A DNA stretch of 64,000 nucleotides from Oligoflexia bacterium (GTDB lineage Bacteria; Bdellovibrionota; Bacteriovoracia; Bacteriovoracales; Bacteriovoracaceae). The position numbers and the translations under genes are program-made. The DNA is taken from positions 1-64,000 of the forward strand of contig JAAEST010000020.1 in assembly GCA_024229115.1 (NCBI GenBank). The letters are read 5' to 3'. Each line of letters begins with the position of its first letter. Position 1 is the first letter of the stretch. Of this stretch, positions 36,057 to 44,571 are shown one piece after another. The notes under the pieces were generated by a model that was given only the letters and a program-made list of their open reading frames with translations, was not told the origin of the DNA and did not search any database.

Positions 36057-36317
36057 ATGCAAAACAAACTTATCACAAACTTAGCAGTTTTCCTTTTCCT
36101 AGTAGCTACTACAATTAACATTGCAAATGCACTAGAAGCTGATGACAACTCAAACGTACCTGAGGTTAACACTGCAACTGAGAGTACTGGATCTCCATCA
36201 TTAGATAGTGAAGAAGGTGATTTTGATCCAGCTTTATATCCAGCAACGACTACAACTTCTGACGATGAAGATGTTAGTGCCGACGGCGAGACAGTTTCAT
36301 CTGATGAAGAAGTTTAG
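36057..36317 (+). CDS. Small highly acidic secreted protein
   Basis: An 86-residue protein: signal peptide (residues 1-25, ending NIANA) and a mature part of 61 residues with 19 Asp/Glu and no Lys or Arg at all. It has a Thr run (ATTTTS) and no Cys. ATG 36057 is preferred over GTG 36030 because AAGAGAG lies 7 bases upstream. It is divergent from the LysR gene and ends before a strong terminator. The function is unknown; cation binding or a buffering role outside the cell is possible but unproven. Confidence 0.6.
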   Translation: MQNKLITNLAVFLFLVATTINIANALEADDNSNVPEVNTATESTGSPSLDSEEGDFDPALYPATTTTSDDEDVSADGETVSSDEEV

Positions 36318-36339
36318 CGAGCATGGCTAACTCTTTTCA

Positions 36340-36365
36340 GGGGCCTTATTCAAGGCCCCTTTTTT
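36340..36365 (+). terminator. Rho-independent terminator
   Basis: GGGGCCTT (36340-36347), loop ATTC, then AAGGCCCC (36352-36359) and six T. It is a classic terminator 22 bases after the acidic-protein stop. On the minus strand the stem lies downstream of yebC but its A-run is short. Confidence 0.9.
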
Positions 36366-36376
36366 ATAAAAATATT

Positions 36377-37114
36377 TTATTCTTCTAAAAAAGACTCGTC
36401 GAATTCAACATTATGATAAACTTTTTGAACATCATCATCATCTTCAAGAACATCGATGAGTTTCGCAAAAGTTGTATATGTTTCTTTTGTGATTTCTTTT
36501 GTTGTCGTAGGAATTCTTTGAAGACCAGCTTCATTAGGCTCAATATTTAATTCTTGTAATTTCTTTTGAACATTTCCGAAGTCTTCCATCTCCGTAGTGA
36601 TTGTTACTACACCCTCTTCGACTTCAACATCTTCAGCACCAGCATCGATCATTTCAAGAGTAAATTCATCTTCATCTTGTTCAAAATTTTCAATAGTAAA
36701 AATACCTTTTCTATTAAAAACAAATTCAAGACAACCATCTTTACCAAGATTCCCGCCATACTTTCTAAAATATGAACGAACATTACCTACTGTTCTTGTA
36801 TTATTATCTGTCGCACATTCAACGAAAACGGCAACTCCATCTGGTCCATAGCCTTCGAATGTTGTTTCAACGAAGTCTTCTCCACCTGCTCCTGATGCCT
36901 TCTTAATTGCACGCTCAATATTATCTTTTGGCATCGATTGCCCACGAGCATTTTGAACAGCAAGTCTTAGTCTAGGATTCGTCTCAGGATCAGGACCACC
37001 ATTCTTAACGGCAACAGTGATTTCTTTTACAAGTTTTGTAAAAATCTTTCCTCTTTTAGCATCTTGAGCACCTTTACGGTGACGAATATTGGCCCATTTA
37101 CTATGACCTGCCAT
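36377..37114 (-). CDS. YebC/PmpR-family protein
   Basis: A 245-residue YebC protein. It begins MAGHSKWANIRHRKGAQDAK, the family hallmark. 'KEITVAVKNGGPDPETNPRL', 'MPKDNIERAIKKASG' and 'YEGYGPDGVAVFVE'-like text (here FEGYGPDGVAVFVE) follow, with the acidic C-terminal domains. Members were called transcription regulators; several now appear to help ribosomes at difficult proline stretches. It overlaps the end of the upstream gene by 14 bases. Length is normal. Confidence 0.95.
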   Translation of the reverse strand: MAGHSKWANIRHRKGAQDAKRGKIFTKLVKEITVAVKNGGPDPETNPRLRLAVQNARGQSMPKDNIERAIKKASGAGGEDFVETTFEGYGPDGVAVFVECATDNNTRTVGNVRSYFRKYGGNLGKDGCLEFVFNRKGIFTIENFEQDEDEFTLEMIDAGAEDVEVEEGVVTITTEMEDFGNVQKKLQELNIEPNEAGLQRIPTTTKEITKETYTTFAKLIDVLEDDDDVQKVYHNVEFDESFLEE

Positions 37115-38345
37115 AACGAATTCTCCTTAACAATAACACTGAAATAAGAACAGATAAGATATGGAAAAAGTAATGGAATGTATATCCAATTCCTCTAAAT
37201 AACGCTGAGAGAAAAGGCGAATGGTAAATATCCATCGCAAACTTTGGAGCTAAAGCATAATAGGCCTGAGTAAAAATCTTTCCAGGGATTGTCTTCATTA
37301 GAAAGTCATCGCGAAAACTTCTTAGGCTATCAAGAACAAAATGATGCTTTCCAAAACCTGCACTAAAGAAAAAACAAGACTGAGATTTTAAGAGTGCTTG
37401 AATTAATTCCGGGGTCTCTTCAAGATCATTTGATACAAGAGAAGCAAAGCCATACTTATCTAAGAGAAAAACATTTACTTTATAACATGTATTATTGCTT
37501 AGGTTCTTTGCTTTTGCCTGACCAGAGGTTTGGCCATTATCAACTTTCGTCGCATTATCAATACTAAGTCCAAGAGCTCCTAAAGTTCCCCCACTTGAAG
37601 TTGAAGAAGTACATGTGCGAAGAATAGTATACGCCCCTTCAAAGTCTTCCATTCCAAAACCTGAGAAGTTTGCAATAAGTTGAGAATCACCTTTCTCTAG
37701 AGAGTTTAAAGTCACTGTATTGCTATCATAAATTTTTGTACTAAATTTTAACTCGTAGAAAATACCACTGGTATTAACAGCAGGATCAACAGTTGTTGGA
37801 GCATTCGTATCATCATCAAGGAAGACATAGAGAAAAGTATTTTTCTTAATCGATGGGTTTTGATCTTCTACTAAAGTAGTACATTCAAACTGACCACTTC
37901 CACATACATCAGTTAACGTGAAAGTCATTCCATAACTTGCAAAGTCTCCAGAAATCGTTCCCGACGAGGCGATAATTGTGTATTTATCATCGGCCGAGTT
38001 CTTAATAGCAATATGAGCTTTTTGAGCGGTGGCATCAACATCGATTTCAAAATAAAATCTGAACGTCCCATTACCAGCTGTAGCCGAAGTTACTTTGGGA
38101 AGATTCGCTCTCGTTGAAGTCTTATAATAATTTGTATTTGCCGTCGTCGTTGTTTGAAGCGGAACATAGACCTCATGGGCAAAATCAGAACTAAGTCCCC
38201 CATCGGTAGAAGCATCAACTGTTAAAGTGAAGACATTGGTATTCACAATCTCAACTAGCGGAGCATCTGCATTTGCGTCACGAAGTGATTTAGCCTGAAT
38301 TTGCACAGAAATAAGGATGATAAAAGGTATTAAAATCTTTAACAT
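37101..38345 (-). CDS. Secreted protein with CFI-box-CTERM-like tail
   Basis: A 414-residue protein from ATG 38345, preferred over 38390 because it opens a signal peptide (MLKILIPFIILISVQIQA) after AAGGGA. The middle is beta-rich with Ser, Thr and Asn. From about residue 322 the tail reads QSCFFFSAGFG, then LRSFRDDFLMKTIPGKIF and a final membrane helix with a basic end (RRIRYGRS). That order matches the CFI-box C-terminal sorting-like domain found on many deltaproteobacterial surface proteins, though the core here is CFF instead of CFI. The role of such tails is not well known. It overlaps yebC by 14 bases. Confidence 0.65.
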   Translation of the reverse strand: MLKILIPFIILISVQIQAKSLRDANADAPLVEIVNTNVFTLTVDASTDGGLSSDFAHEVYVPLQTTTTANTNYYKTSTRANLPKVTSATAGNGTFRFYFEIDVDATAQKAHIAIKNSADDKYTIIASSGTISGDFASYGMTFTLTDVCGSGQFECTTLVEDQNPSIKKNTFLYVFLDDDTNAPTTVDPAVNTSGIFYELKFSTKIYDSNTVTLNSLEKGDSQLIANFSGFGMEDFEGAYTILRTCTSSTSSGGTLGALGLSIDNATKVDNGQTSGQAKAKNLSNNTCYKVNVFLLDKYGFASLVSNDLEETPELIQALLKSQSCFFFSAGFGKHHFVLDSLRSFRDDFLMKTIPGKIFTQAYYALAPKFAMDIYHSPFLSALFRGIGYTFHYFFHILSVLISVLLLRRIRYGRS

Positions 38346-38418
38346 AGCAATATTATCCCTTCCAACGACCATGTCCGTCAATGTTTTCAAGCAATATATC
38401 TTGGGCTATATTGACTCT

Positions 38419-38943
38419 ATGAATCGCATTAATAAACTTACTTATTTTGGGACTATTATTATGTCTCTTCTTTCAATTTTTGGATGTATAAATCCACAGA
38501 AATCGGCCAATAAAGACAAGATCGTCTCAACCATGGCCACTAGTATTTCTAAGAAGTTTAAGTCCGCTCCTCAAATGACAATTGAAGAGTTTACCAAACT
38601 TGAAAAAGACTCTTATGTTTTAGTTGATGTTCGTCCACAAGAGGAAAGAGATATCTCTACTCTACCGGGAGCAATCTCAATTGCTGAATTTCATCAAAAT
38701 AAAGAAAGCTATAAAGACAAGAAGGTTGTCGCTTATTGCACGATTGGATTTCGCAGTAGTAAGTGGGTTACCGATATGAAAAAAACGGGAATCAATGCTT
38801 TCAATCTTAAAGAAAGTGCTCTTGGTTGGGCCCATCGTGGTTTTAACTTCGTCGATAAGAATGGTGAAACAAAGAGACTCCATGTTTATGAAGAAGCTTG
38901 GAACTTTCTTCCTGACGGTTATACCGGAGTGTTCGATGACTAA
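38419..38943 (+). CDS. Rhodanese-domain lipoprotein
   Basis: A 174-residue protein from ATG 38419. That start gives a lipoprotein signal ending LSIFGC (Cys 23); the longer frame from 38317 would overlap the divergent gene. A rhodanese domain follows: 'YVLVDVRPQEERDISTLPGAI' and the active-site loop AYCTIGFRS with the catalytic Cys. Rhodaneses handle sulfane sulfur. It sits in a membrane and probably faces the periplasm. It overlaps the aminotransferase gene by 8 bases. Confidence 0.8.
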   Translation: MNRINKLTYFGTIIMSLLSIFGCINPQKSANKDKIVSTMATSISKKFKSAPQMTIEEFTKLEKDSYVLVDVRPQEERDISTLPGAISIAEFHQNKESYKDKKVVAYCTIGFRSSKWVTDMKKTGINAFNLKESALGWAHRGFNFVDKNGETKRLHVYEEAWNFLPDGYTGVFDD

Positions 38944-39832
38944 ATCGACTTCAGAGAAATCATTAGTAAATTCCAATGGAAAAATTGTTAAGCGTGAGGA
39001 TGCGACAGTTAGCATCTTTGATCGTGGCTTTCTCTTTGGTGATTCGATTTATGAAGTGACTCATACTTATGATCAAGTTCCTTTTCATCTTGAAGAACAC
39101 CTTGATCGTTTAGAAAACTCTGCCCGTGGTATTGGAATGGATCTAGAGTTTTCAAAAGACTTCCTTAAAAAAGAAATTGATAAAACATGCCAGGCCTTAG
39201 GTCTTCCTCGTCAGTATTTAAGAATTATTATTACTCGTGGAGAAGGTGAAATTGGCCTTGACCCTGCTCTTTCTCAAAGCCAGAATTTTTTCATTATTGC
39301 AAAAGAGCTCCCTGAGTATCCAAAGAGATGGTATGAAAAAGGGTTAAGCGTCATCATCGCTCAGGTTATCCGTAACCCAAAAAAGTCTATTGACCCTAAC
39401 GTAAAATCAGGGAACTACCTAAATAACGTGATGGCCATGCAACAGGCGAAGGAAATGGGAGCTGACGACGCGGTGATGCTGAATCACAAAGGTCAGGTCA
39501 CAGAATGTACCACTTCCAATATCTGGATCATTCAGGGCCAAAAGATCATGACTCCACCCCTTCAAGCAGGCCTTTTAGGCGGTATCACCAGAAAAGCCCT
39601 CTTAGCTCTTGGAAAGAAGCATGGGCTAGATATGATCGAGTCCAATTTTACTGCGGATAGTCTAAAACAGGCCGATGAAGCCTTTATCACCTCCTCAACC
39701 AAAGAAATTGTGCCTATCACCAAAATAGATGGCAAAAACCTAGGTTCGGGGAATCCAGGTGAGGTTACAAAGAAGCTCACAAAGCTCTATCAGGACTATG
39801 TAAGAGAGACTATAAGCTCTTATAAATCTTGA
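38936..39832 (+). CDS. Class IV PLP aminotransferase (BCAT / D-amino-acid type)
   Basis: A 298-residue protein from ATG 38936; the longer frame from 38795 lies inside the rhodanese gene. It has the fold-type IV pattern: 'SIFDRGFLFGDSIYEV' near the N-terminus, the likely PLP Lys in NVKSGNYLNNVMA, and 'VTECTTSNIWII' with the phosphate-binding residues. It could be a branched-chain or D-alanine aminotransferase or an aminodeoxychorismate lyase; by eye the D-amino-acid/BCAT type is favoured. Its TGA stop overlaps a TTGACA promoter element. Confidence 0.82.
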   Translation: MTKSTSEKSLVNSNGKIVKREDATVSIFDRGFLFGDSIYEVTHTYDQVPFHLEEHLDRLENSARGIGMDLEFSKDFLKKEIDKTCQALGLPRQYLRIIITRGEGEIGLDPALSQSQNFFIIAKELPEYPKRWYEKGLSVIIAQVIRNPKKSIDPNVKSGNYLNNVMAMQQAKEMGADDAVMLNHKGQVTECTTSNIWIIQGQKIMTPPLQAGLLGGITRKALLALGKKHGLDMIESNFTADSLKQADEAFITSSTKEIVPITKIDGKNLGSGNPGEVTKKLTKLYQDYVRETISSYKS

Positions 39833-39858
39833 CAGACTGACCTAATTTCAGCTAAAAA
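39829..39858 (+). promoter_or_regulatory. Promoter of rpsD
   Basis: TTGACA (39829-39834), a perfect -35, is followed after 18 bases by TAAAAA (39853-39858), a 4 of 6 match to TATAAT. Its first bases include the stop codon of the aminotransferase. It gives rpsD a leader of about 100 bases. Confidence 0.55.
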
Positions 39859-39966
39859 TGCATCCTCGTACATCCATCAGAAAAATGAATTCACAACTTT
39901 AATCTGTGATGTACTTTCAAAATAGCCATACGTTGTGAGTTCGATAGTTAAAAAAGGAGTCTGATC

Positions 39967-40602
39967 ATGGCAAAGTCAACTACGGGTAGATCTCGTTTTA
40001 AAATCCAAAGAGCTCTAGGAATTGAACTTCCAGGTCTTGGTAAAGCAGGAGCACTAGAAAGACGTCCATATGGACCAGGTGTTCACGGTAACAAAAGAAA
40101 GAAAATCTCTGACTACGCTGTTCGTCTTAAAGAAAAGCAAAAGTTAGTATTCCACTACGGTCTTAGAGAAGGTCAACTTGTAAAGTACGTTAAGCTTGCA
40201 AAAAGAGACCTTACTTCTGGTAAGCCTTGGATGGAAATCCTTATTACAAACCTTGAGAGAAGATTAAATAACGTAATCTTCAGACTTAACTGGGCACCAT
40301 CAATCCCAGCTGCTTCTCAAATGGTTTCTCACGGACAAATTCTTGTTAACGGAAAGAAAGTTGACCGTGCTTCTTACGTAACTAAAGTTGGTGATGTTAT
40401 CACTCTTACTGAAAAAGGTTACGCTAACCAGCTTTATAAGAGATGTCTTGAAACTCCAAGACTTCCAGTTGTTCCAGCTTGTTACAAAGTTGAAGGAACT
40501 GAAAAGAAGAAAGCTGAAATCATTGCTAACCCACTTCCAGAAGATATTCCTTTTGAGTACGATGGACAGTTAGTAATTGAGCACTACTGGAAAGTGAAGT
40601 AA
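39967..40602 (+). CDS. rpsD: 30S ribosomal protein S4
   Basis: A 211-residue primary rRNA-binding protein. It begins MAKSTTGRSRFKIQRALG, with 'RPYGPGVHGNKRKKISDYAVRLKEKQKL' (within residues 36-63) and the S4 RNA-binding domain around 95-155 ('NLERRLNNVIFRL', 'QMVSHGQILVNGKKVD'). It lacks the N-terminal Cys zinc motif of some S4 forms. AAGGAG lies 7 bases upstream. It stands alone with its own promoter and terminator, not in an rpsM-rpsK-rpsD-rpoA group. Confidence 0.97.
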   Translation: MAKSTTGRSRFKIQRALGIELPGLGKAGALERRPYGPGVHGNKRKKISDYAVRLKEKQKLVFHYGLREGQLVKYVKLAKRDLTSGKPWMEILITNLERRLNNVIFRLNWAPSIPAASQMVSHGQILVNGKKVDRASYVTKVGDVITLTEKGYANQLYKRCLETPRLPVVPACYKVEGTEKKKAEIIANPLPEDIPFEYDGQLVIEHYWKVK

Positions 40603-40630
40603 TACACTACAATCGATATTACATATGAAG

Positions 40631-40659
40631 AAGGCTTCCAATCGGAAGCCTTTTTTTTT
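40631..40659 (+). terminator. Rho-independent terminator of rpsD
   Basis: AAGGCTTCC (40631-40639), loop AATC, GGAAGCCTT (40644-40652) and a run of nine T overlapping the end of the stem. It is 28 bases after the rpsD stop. Confidence 0.92.
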
Positions 40660-41017
40660 GCAAAAAAATAAATTCTCGAAGATAGAGTTCTCCTGAGTTT
40701 AAATTTTCTGAAGTTTATTTTTTAAATGAGGAACGGTAGTTCCGAGAAGTTTTTCTTCGCTCGCATCACGCTCGCTCGAAATTGTTCAGCAGCATTTCGC
40801 TCCTGCTAAATGCTGCATCCAAAAAGAGCCTGATACAACTCATGTCATACCAGACCCTTCCCCACAACAACAGGAACACTTCCACACACACAACAGGATA
40901 AGAGACATATCCTAAACAACTGGAAGTGCTACAACTTGATAGTTGGTAAATAACTTGAAAAAAATTACAGTTCAACTGGACGTGTAATTATTACACTGAC
41001 GATGAAATTAATTTGAT
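40660..41017. other. Gene-free gap with three hairpins
   Basis: This gap of about 360 bases has no convincing gene. It holds GGAAC-GGTA-GTTCC (40730-40743), then CGAGAAG-TTTTT-CTTCGCTCG (about 40743-40763), then GCAGCATTT (40789-40797) with AAATGCTGC (40808-40816). Nearer the minus-strand gene is the palindrome GTGTAATTATTACAC (40982-40996), a possible operator for the divergent or downstream gene. A 69-residue minus-strand frame here has no ribosome-binding site or family likeness and is not called. Confidence 0.4.
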
Positions 41018-41725
41018 CTAGTCTTCTCGAAGCTCGGTAGAAGATAAGTGTTGGTAATCATGGTTGTTTAGAGTCACAACTTCGCAATTTGAGTTATGTT
41101 CTTCAACCCAATCAAGTGAACTTTTTAACAAATCTTGATTTTCGTGACGAGGACAAACAAATAATGTGCGAATGTTCTTTATTAGTTGACTCGCATCTTT
41201 CCACTGCGGAAGAGATTCAAAAGAATCGTCTCCAATAATAAGATCTTTATTTTCAACTTGGACTTTTGGAAGCCAACTGACGGTTGGATTTTCAGATTTC
41301 TTGGCCAAGAACCCAGGATAGACAATATAGTTTGTATCTTTAAGATAATTGCGAAGAGTTTTATAAACTTGCCATGGGCATTCTTTCTTATCATCAACCT
41401 TCCAAGGATTAAGATCAGGGCAGACAATAATCTTTTCACGTGGAGTAAGATCAAGACAAGCGAGGTGTCCTTGGTGCCATGGAGAAAATGTTCCTGGAAA
41501 GAATGTGAGGCTTTCTTCAGTAGAAAGGTCTGGAAGCTTAAGCTCTGGAATCACTTGAGACTTTCCAAAGAGTTGAAATTGAACTCCAATCCAATGACAA
41601 ACAAAGCGAGCTTGCTCTACTGTCGCTGGTGAAAAGTCCCAGATAGGAACAAAGGGATGAGACTCGCCAAAACGAATTAGCACTTCCTCACCTTCAATTT
41701 TGTGTTCAAAATTCATATCACTCAT
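41018..41725 (-). CDS. NadD-like nucleotidylyltransferase
   Basis: A 235-residue protein. Residues 78-88 carry GTFSPWHQGHL, the nucleotidyltransferase signature (G.F.P.H.GH), and the C-terminal HLSSTELRED matches the ISSTxIR phosphate-binding motif near residues 227-234. This is the layout of NadD and related cytidylyltransferases, which make NAD or CDP derivatives. The first 75 residues are extra. 'IIVCPDLNPWKVDD' lies between. It overlaps the RarD-like gene by 8 bases. Confidence 0.75.
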   Translation of the reverse strand: MSDMNFEHKIEGEEVLIRFGESHPFVPIWDFSPATVEQARFVCHWIGVQFQLFGKSQVIPELKLPDLSTEESLTFFPGTFSPWHQGHLACLDLTPREKIIVCPDLNPWKVDDKKECPWQVYKTLRNYLKDTNYIVYPGFLAKKSENPTVSWLPKVQVENKDLIIGDDSFESLPQWKDASQLIKNIRTLFVCPRHENQDLLKSSLDWVEEHNSNCEVVTLNNHDYQHLSSTELRED

Positions 41726-42608
41726 TTCTTTTTCTATCTTCCCATAGAAAAATTAATATTGCGACCCAGATTAAGCTAAACGGAATTAGCTTTTGAAGAC
41801 TAACTTCTTCATTGAAATAAAGGAAGGCCACAAGAAATTGAAATGAAGGGGCGATATATTGAAGCATTCCTATAGTGCTTAGTTTTGCATACCTCACACC
41901 TAAGTTAAAAAGTAAAAGAGGAATAATAGTAATTGGTCCGGCCATTAGAAGAATAGACTTCTTCGTGGCAGTTGTTTGAAAGAAGATAAGATCATTACTA
42001 GAAAAGAGATACCAAGTTCCTAAGAAGAAACAGACAATACAAATCTCAAGAAAGAGAGATGAAAGTGAGTCGAATTTTAAGTACTTCTTTAAGGCACCGT
42101 AGGCCCCAAATGTTCCTAAGAGAACAAAGCTAATCCAAAGTGCTTGCAGGTCCCAGAAAAAGAAGAGAAGACCAACGGCCGTTGTTGCAAGAGCGACAGT
42201 AATAGGTTTCCTGCCATTAATCACCTCTTCAAAGAAGAAGTATCCTAAGATGACATTGAGGACAGGATTGGCAAAGTAACCAAAGCTCGCTTCTATAATA
42301 TGGTTAGAATTAACTGCATAAACATAGGTTAGCCAATTAATACCAATGAGAAATGAACAAAGAAGAACCATCACTATGCTCTTCATATCTTTAATAGATT
42401 CTAAAAAGCTAAAGAGGTTTGATCGTCTCTTTGTTGAAAGCATGAACACAGCTATTAATGAAAGAACTCCCCAGAAAACTCTGTGGAGAAGAAGTTCAAG
42501 AGATGGAACTTCTAGAACAAGTTTCCAAAAGAAGGGAACGAATCCCCATATCAGAAAACTTGATACTCCATATATTGAACCTTTTACGTGTAAGTCCTTC
42601 ATTATCAT
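41718..42608 (-). CDS. EamA/RarD-family transporter
   Basis: A 296-residue membrane protein with ten helices. 'SSFLIWGFVPFFWKLVLEVPSLELLLHR' style text (within residues 14-44) is close to RarD, and 'TYVYAVNSNHIIEASFGYFANPVLNVILGYFFFEE' (in part) is the RarD second half. RarD has been tied to chloramphenicol sensitivity; the substrate is unknown. It overlaps the NadD-like gene by 8 bases, so the two share a transcript. Confidence 0.88.
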   Translation of the reverse strand: MIMKDLHVKGSIYGVSSFLIWGFVPFFWKLVLEVPSLELLLHRVFWGVLSLIAVFMLSTKRRSNLFSFLESIKDMKSIVMVLLCSFLIGINWLTYVYAVNSNHIIEASFGYFANPVLNVILGYFFFEEVINGRKPITVALATTAVGLLFFFWDLQALWISFVLLGTFGAYGALKKYLKFDSLSSLFLEICIVCFFLGTWYLFSSNDLIFFQTTATKKSILLMAGPITIIPLLLFNLGVRYAKLSTIGMLQYIAPSFQFLVAFLYFNEEVSLQKLIPFSLIWVAILIFLWEDRKRNE

Positions 42609-42643
42609 TCCAATTATTCAAAATAAGCGCTATTAATTGAGCC

Positions 42644-42982
42644 ATGAAATTTGAATTTGAACTGGAAAATATCCAATTTTACGTGGAATTGGTAGAGAAT
42701 AAGACCTATCACCCGCACCATATAACTAATCCTATGAGTAAGCAGGAAACACTAGAATTAGAAGCTGGTGAGTTTGGATTCTTTGATCTTTATATAAGTA
42801 GCTCTCGCGGAGAGGAATCGCTCAAGCATTACAAGCCAGCTCTGGCCTTGAGCTACGATCTAGAAGAAGTTCAGCAGGAACTTGAAGAGTTACTTTTTGA
42901 GGAAAATCTCTTAGAGCCAGTGCTAAAGCATTGGAATTACGTTGATAATATAGACGGCCCTGAGTGGAAAAAGTCTGAATAA
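42644..42982 (+). CDS. Acidic hypothetical protein
   Basis: A 112-residue soluble acidic protein with no signal peptide. It has beta-like text at the start (FEFELENIQFYVELVE) and a helical acidic part (EVQQELEELLFEENLLEP). No family recognised. It starts 35 bases from the divergent transporter gene. Confidence 0.6.
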   Translation: MKFEFELENIQFYVELVENKTYHPHHITNPMSKQETLELEAGEFGFFDLYISSSRGEESLKHYKPALALSYDLEEVQQELEELLFEENLLEPVLKHWNYVDNIDGPEWKKSE

Positions 42983-43029
42983 TTTTCAATCTTATTTAAA
43001 CAAATCACACACTGTGTCAATATGATGCC

Positions 43030-44571
43030 ATGAAAAATTTAATCTCGAAAACTACTATCTCTGCCCTCCTTCTTACTATGAGCTCAATATATGCTCAAAG
43101 TTACTATAATTTAGAAAATAGAGAAAATGCTCTCGAAAAGAAATATGTTGAGGTTTTCAAAAGTGAAAAAGTTAGCGAATTTTCTATTAAAGAAATTGCA
43201 GACTTCACTATCGATTCTCGCGATTTATTAAGCGAATATATCGAATATTTAGATGAGAGATTTAATCAAAAGGATAAGATTCTTCTTCCCTATGAGATTG
43301 TGATCTTTGAGGATATTCTTGAAACATACTTGAAAGCTGTTAAATTAATTCAAGAGCAAGAAGGTCTTTCAACTCAGGAGCTCAGAAAATTATCTCTTCA
43401 AGTATTGAAGCTTGAAACATTTCGTCCTTTATATGAACAAATATATTTCAACAAGCAGATAAGAAGAGTTACATCAGATTTTGAAAATTCACCAAAATCA
43501 CAAGTCTCAGATATTTCAGAAATCAAAGATTCAATTATCAATAAGAAGTTTGTCGCTTCAGTAGAAGATAAAATTAAGTCATTAGAAATTCAAAATGAAA
43601 ATGTTTATTCAAATTTTCTTGAAACTTCAGCTATCGTTAAAAGTGTGAAGCAAGGAAACTCGATTAAGAATCTTGCTAAAAAGAAAACATTCTGGAAGAA
43701 GCTTTCTGATGGAACATCTAATGTATTGACTGCAATCACAAGTTCGCTATCAGCTGGATTTGGAGCTCTTGCTGGAAATATTAGCTGGAGAGACGGTCAC
43801 TTAGGTGACAATGATAAATTACTTAATGAACTTAAGTCTGAACTTAAGCCATTTGATATCCTACTAGAAAAGAAAAGATATAAACTTACAGATTATACGA
43901 TTCCAGGATACTGGGGACACGCTGGAGTATATGTTGGAACTAAAGAACAATTAATAAAAGAAGGTTTATGGAATGATAAGTCTATTCGTCCTTATCAAGA
44001 ACTAATCGAAGCTGGAAAAGTCATTTTTCAAGTACGTCGTTCTGGCCTAGTTTGGAATACTCTCAAGGAATTTATTGATCTCGATGAAATGGGTGTTATT
44101 AGAATTAAAGATTTTGAAGCTGAAAAAATTAACAAATCAACATTACTAGCGAAGCTCATGGAACAAGTTGGAAAGAATTACGATTATAGCTTTAACACAT
44201 ATACAACAAGTAAAATTACTTGTACTGAGATCGTTGCTTTTTCTTATGGAAGAATTAACTGGCCAACAGAAAGTCTTCTAGGAAGAAAGACCTTTACTCC
44301 AAATCACCTTACTTCTCTTTTATTCTATCAAGATACTCCAATTGAGCTTATCAAGTATGTTAGCTCGGATAAGAAAGGAAAGAGAGTTGACTTAACTCTT
44401 GAAGATCTTGGAAAAACAGTCAGCTATGTGAGAAATCCAGATAAAGGAAACTCATTCCTACTTAAAGGTGAAAAATGTAAACGTGAAGTTTACAGTCGCG
44501 TAAGAGGAAAGAGAAAGTTTAGATATTCATGTGAGGACACTTTCACTGAGTCTACTTACATCAGAAACTAA
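43030..44571 (+). CDS. Secreted YiiX-like permuted papain-fold hydrolase
   Basis: A 513-residue protein with a signal peptide (residues 1-22, ending IYAQ). About 230 residues of helical and coiled-coil text come first. The catalytic part has GYWGHAGVYVG with H297 and TCTEIVAFSYGR with C398. In YiiX and related permuted NlpC/P60-type enzymes the His precedes the Cys like this. It may cut an amide bond in peptidoglycan or a lipid. It converges with and overlaps the OlsA-like gene by 45 bases. Confidence 0.7.
   Translation: MKNLISKTTISALLLTMSSIYAQSYYNLENRENALEKKYVEVFKSEKVSEFSIKEIADFTIDSRDLLSEYIEYLDERFNQKDKILLPYEIVIFEDILETYLKAVKLIQEQEGLSTQELRKLSLQVLKLETFRPLYEQIYFNKQIRRVTSDFENSPKSQVSDISEIKDSIINKKFVASVEDKIKSLEIQNENVYSNFLETSAIVKSVKQGNSIKNLAKKKTFWKKLSDGTSNVLTAITSSLSAGFGALAGNISWRDGHLGDNDKLLNELKSELKPFDILLEKKRYKLTDYTIPGYWGHAGVYVGTKEQLIKEGLWNDKSIRPYQELIEAGKVIFQVRRSGLVWNTLKEFIDLDEMGVIRIKDFEAEKINKSTLLAKLMEQVGKNYDYSFNTYTTSKITCTEIVAFSYGRINWPTESLLGRKTFTPNHLTSLLFYQDTPIELIKYVSSDKKGKRVDLTLEDLGKTVSYVRNPDKGNSFLLKGEKCKREVYSRVRGKRKFRYSCEDTFTESTYIRN

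Noticed and set aside
38317-38418. Longer start for the rhodanese protein
   Set aside because: It would overlap the divergent secreted-protein gene, and the lipoprotein signal begins at 38419.
38795-38935. Longer start for the class IV aminotransferase
   Set aside because: This part lies inside the rhodanese gene in another frame; the family start fits ATG 38936.
40766-40975. Minus-strand frame of 69 codons in the gap after rpsD
   Set aside because: Odd composition with many Cys and Trp, no ribosome-binding site, and it crosses the row of hairpins.
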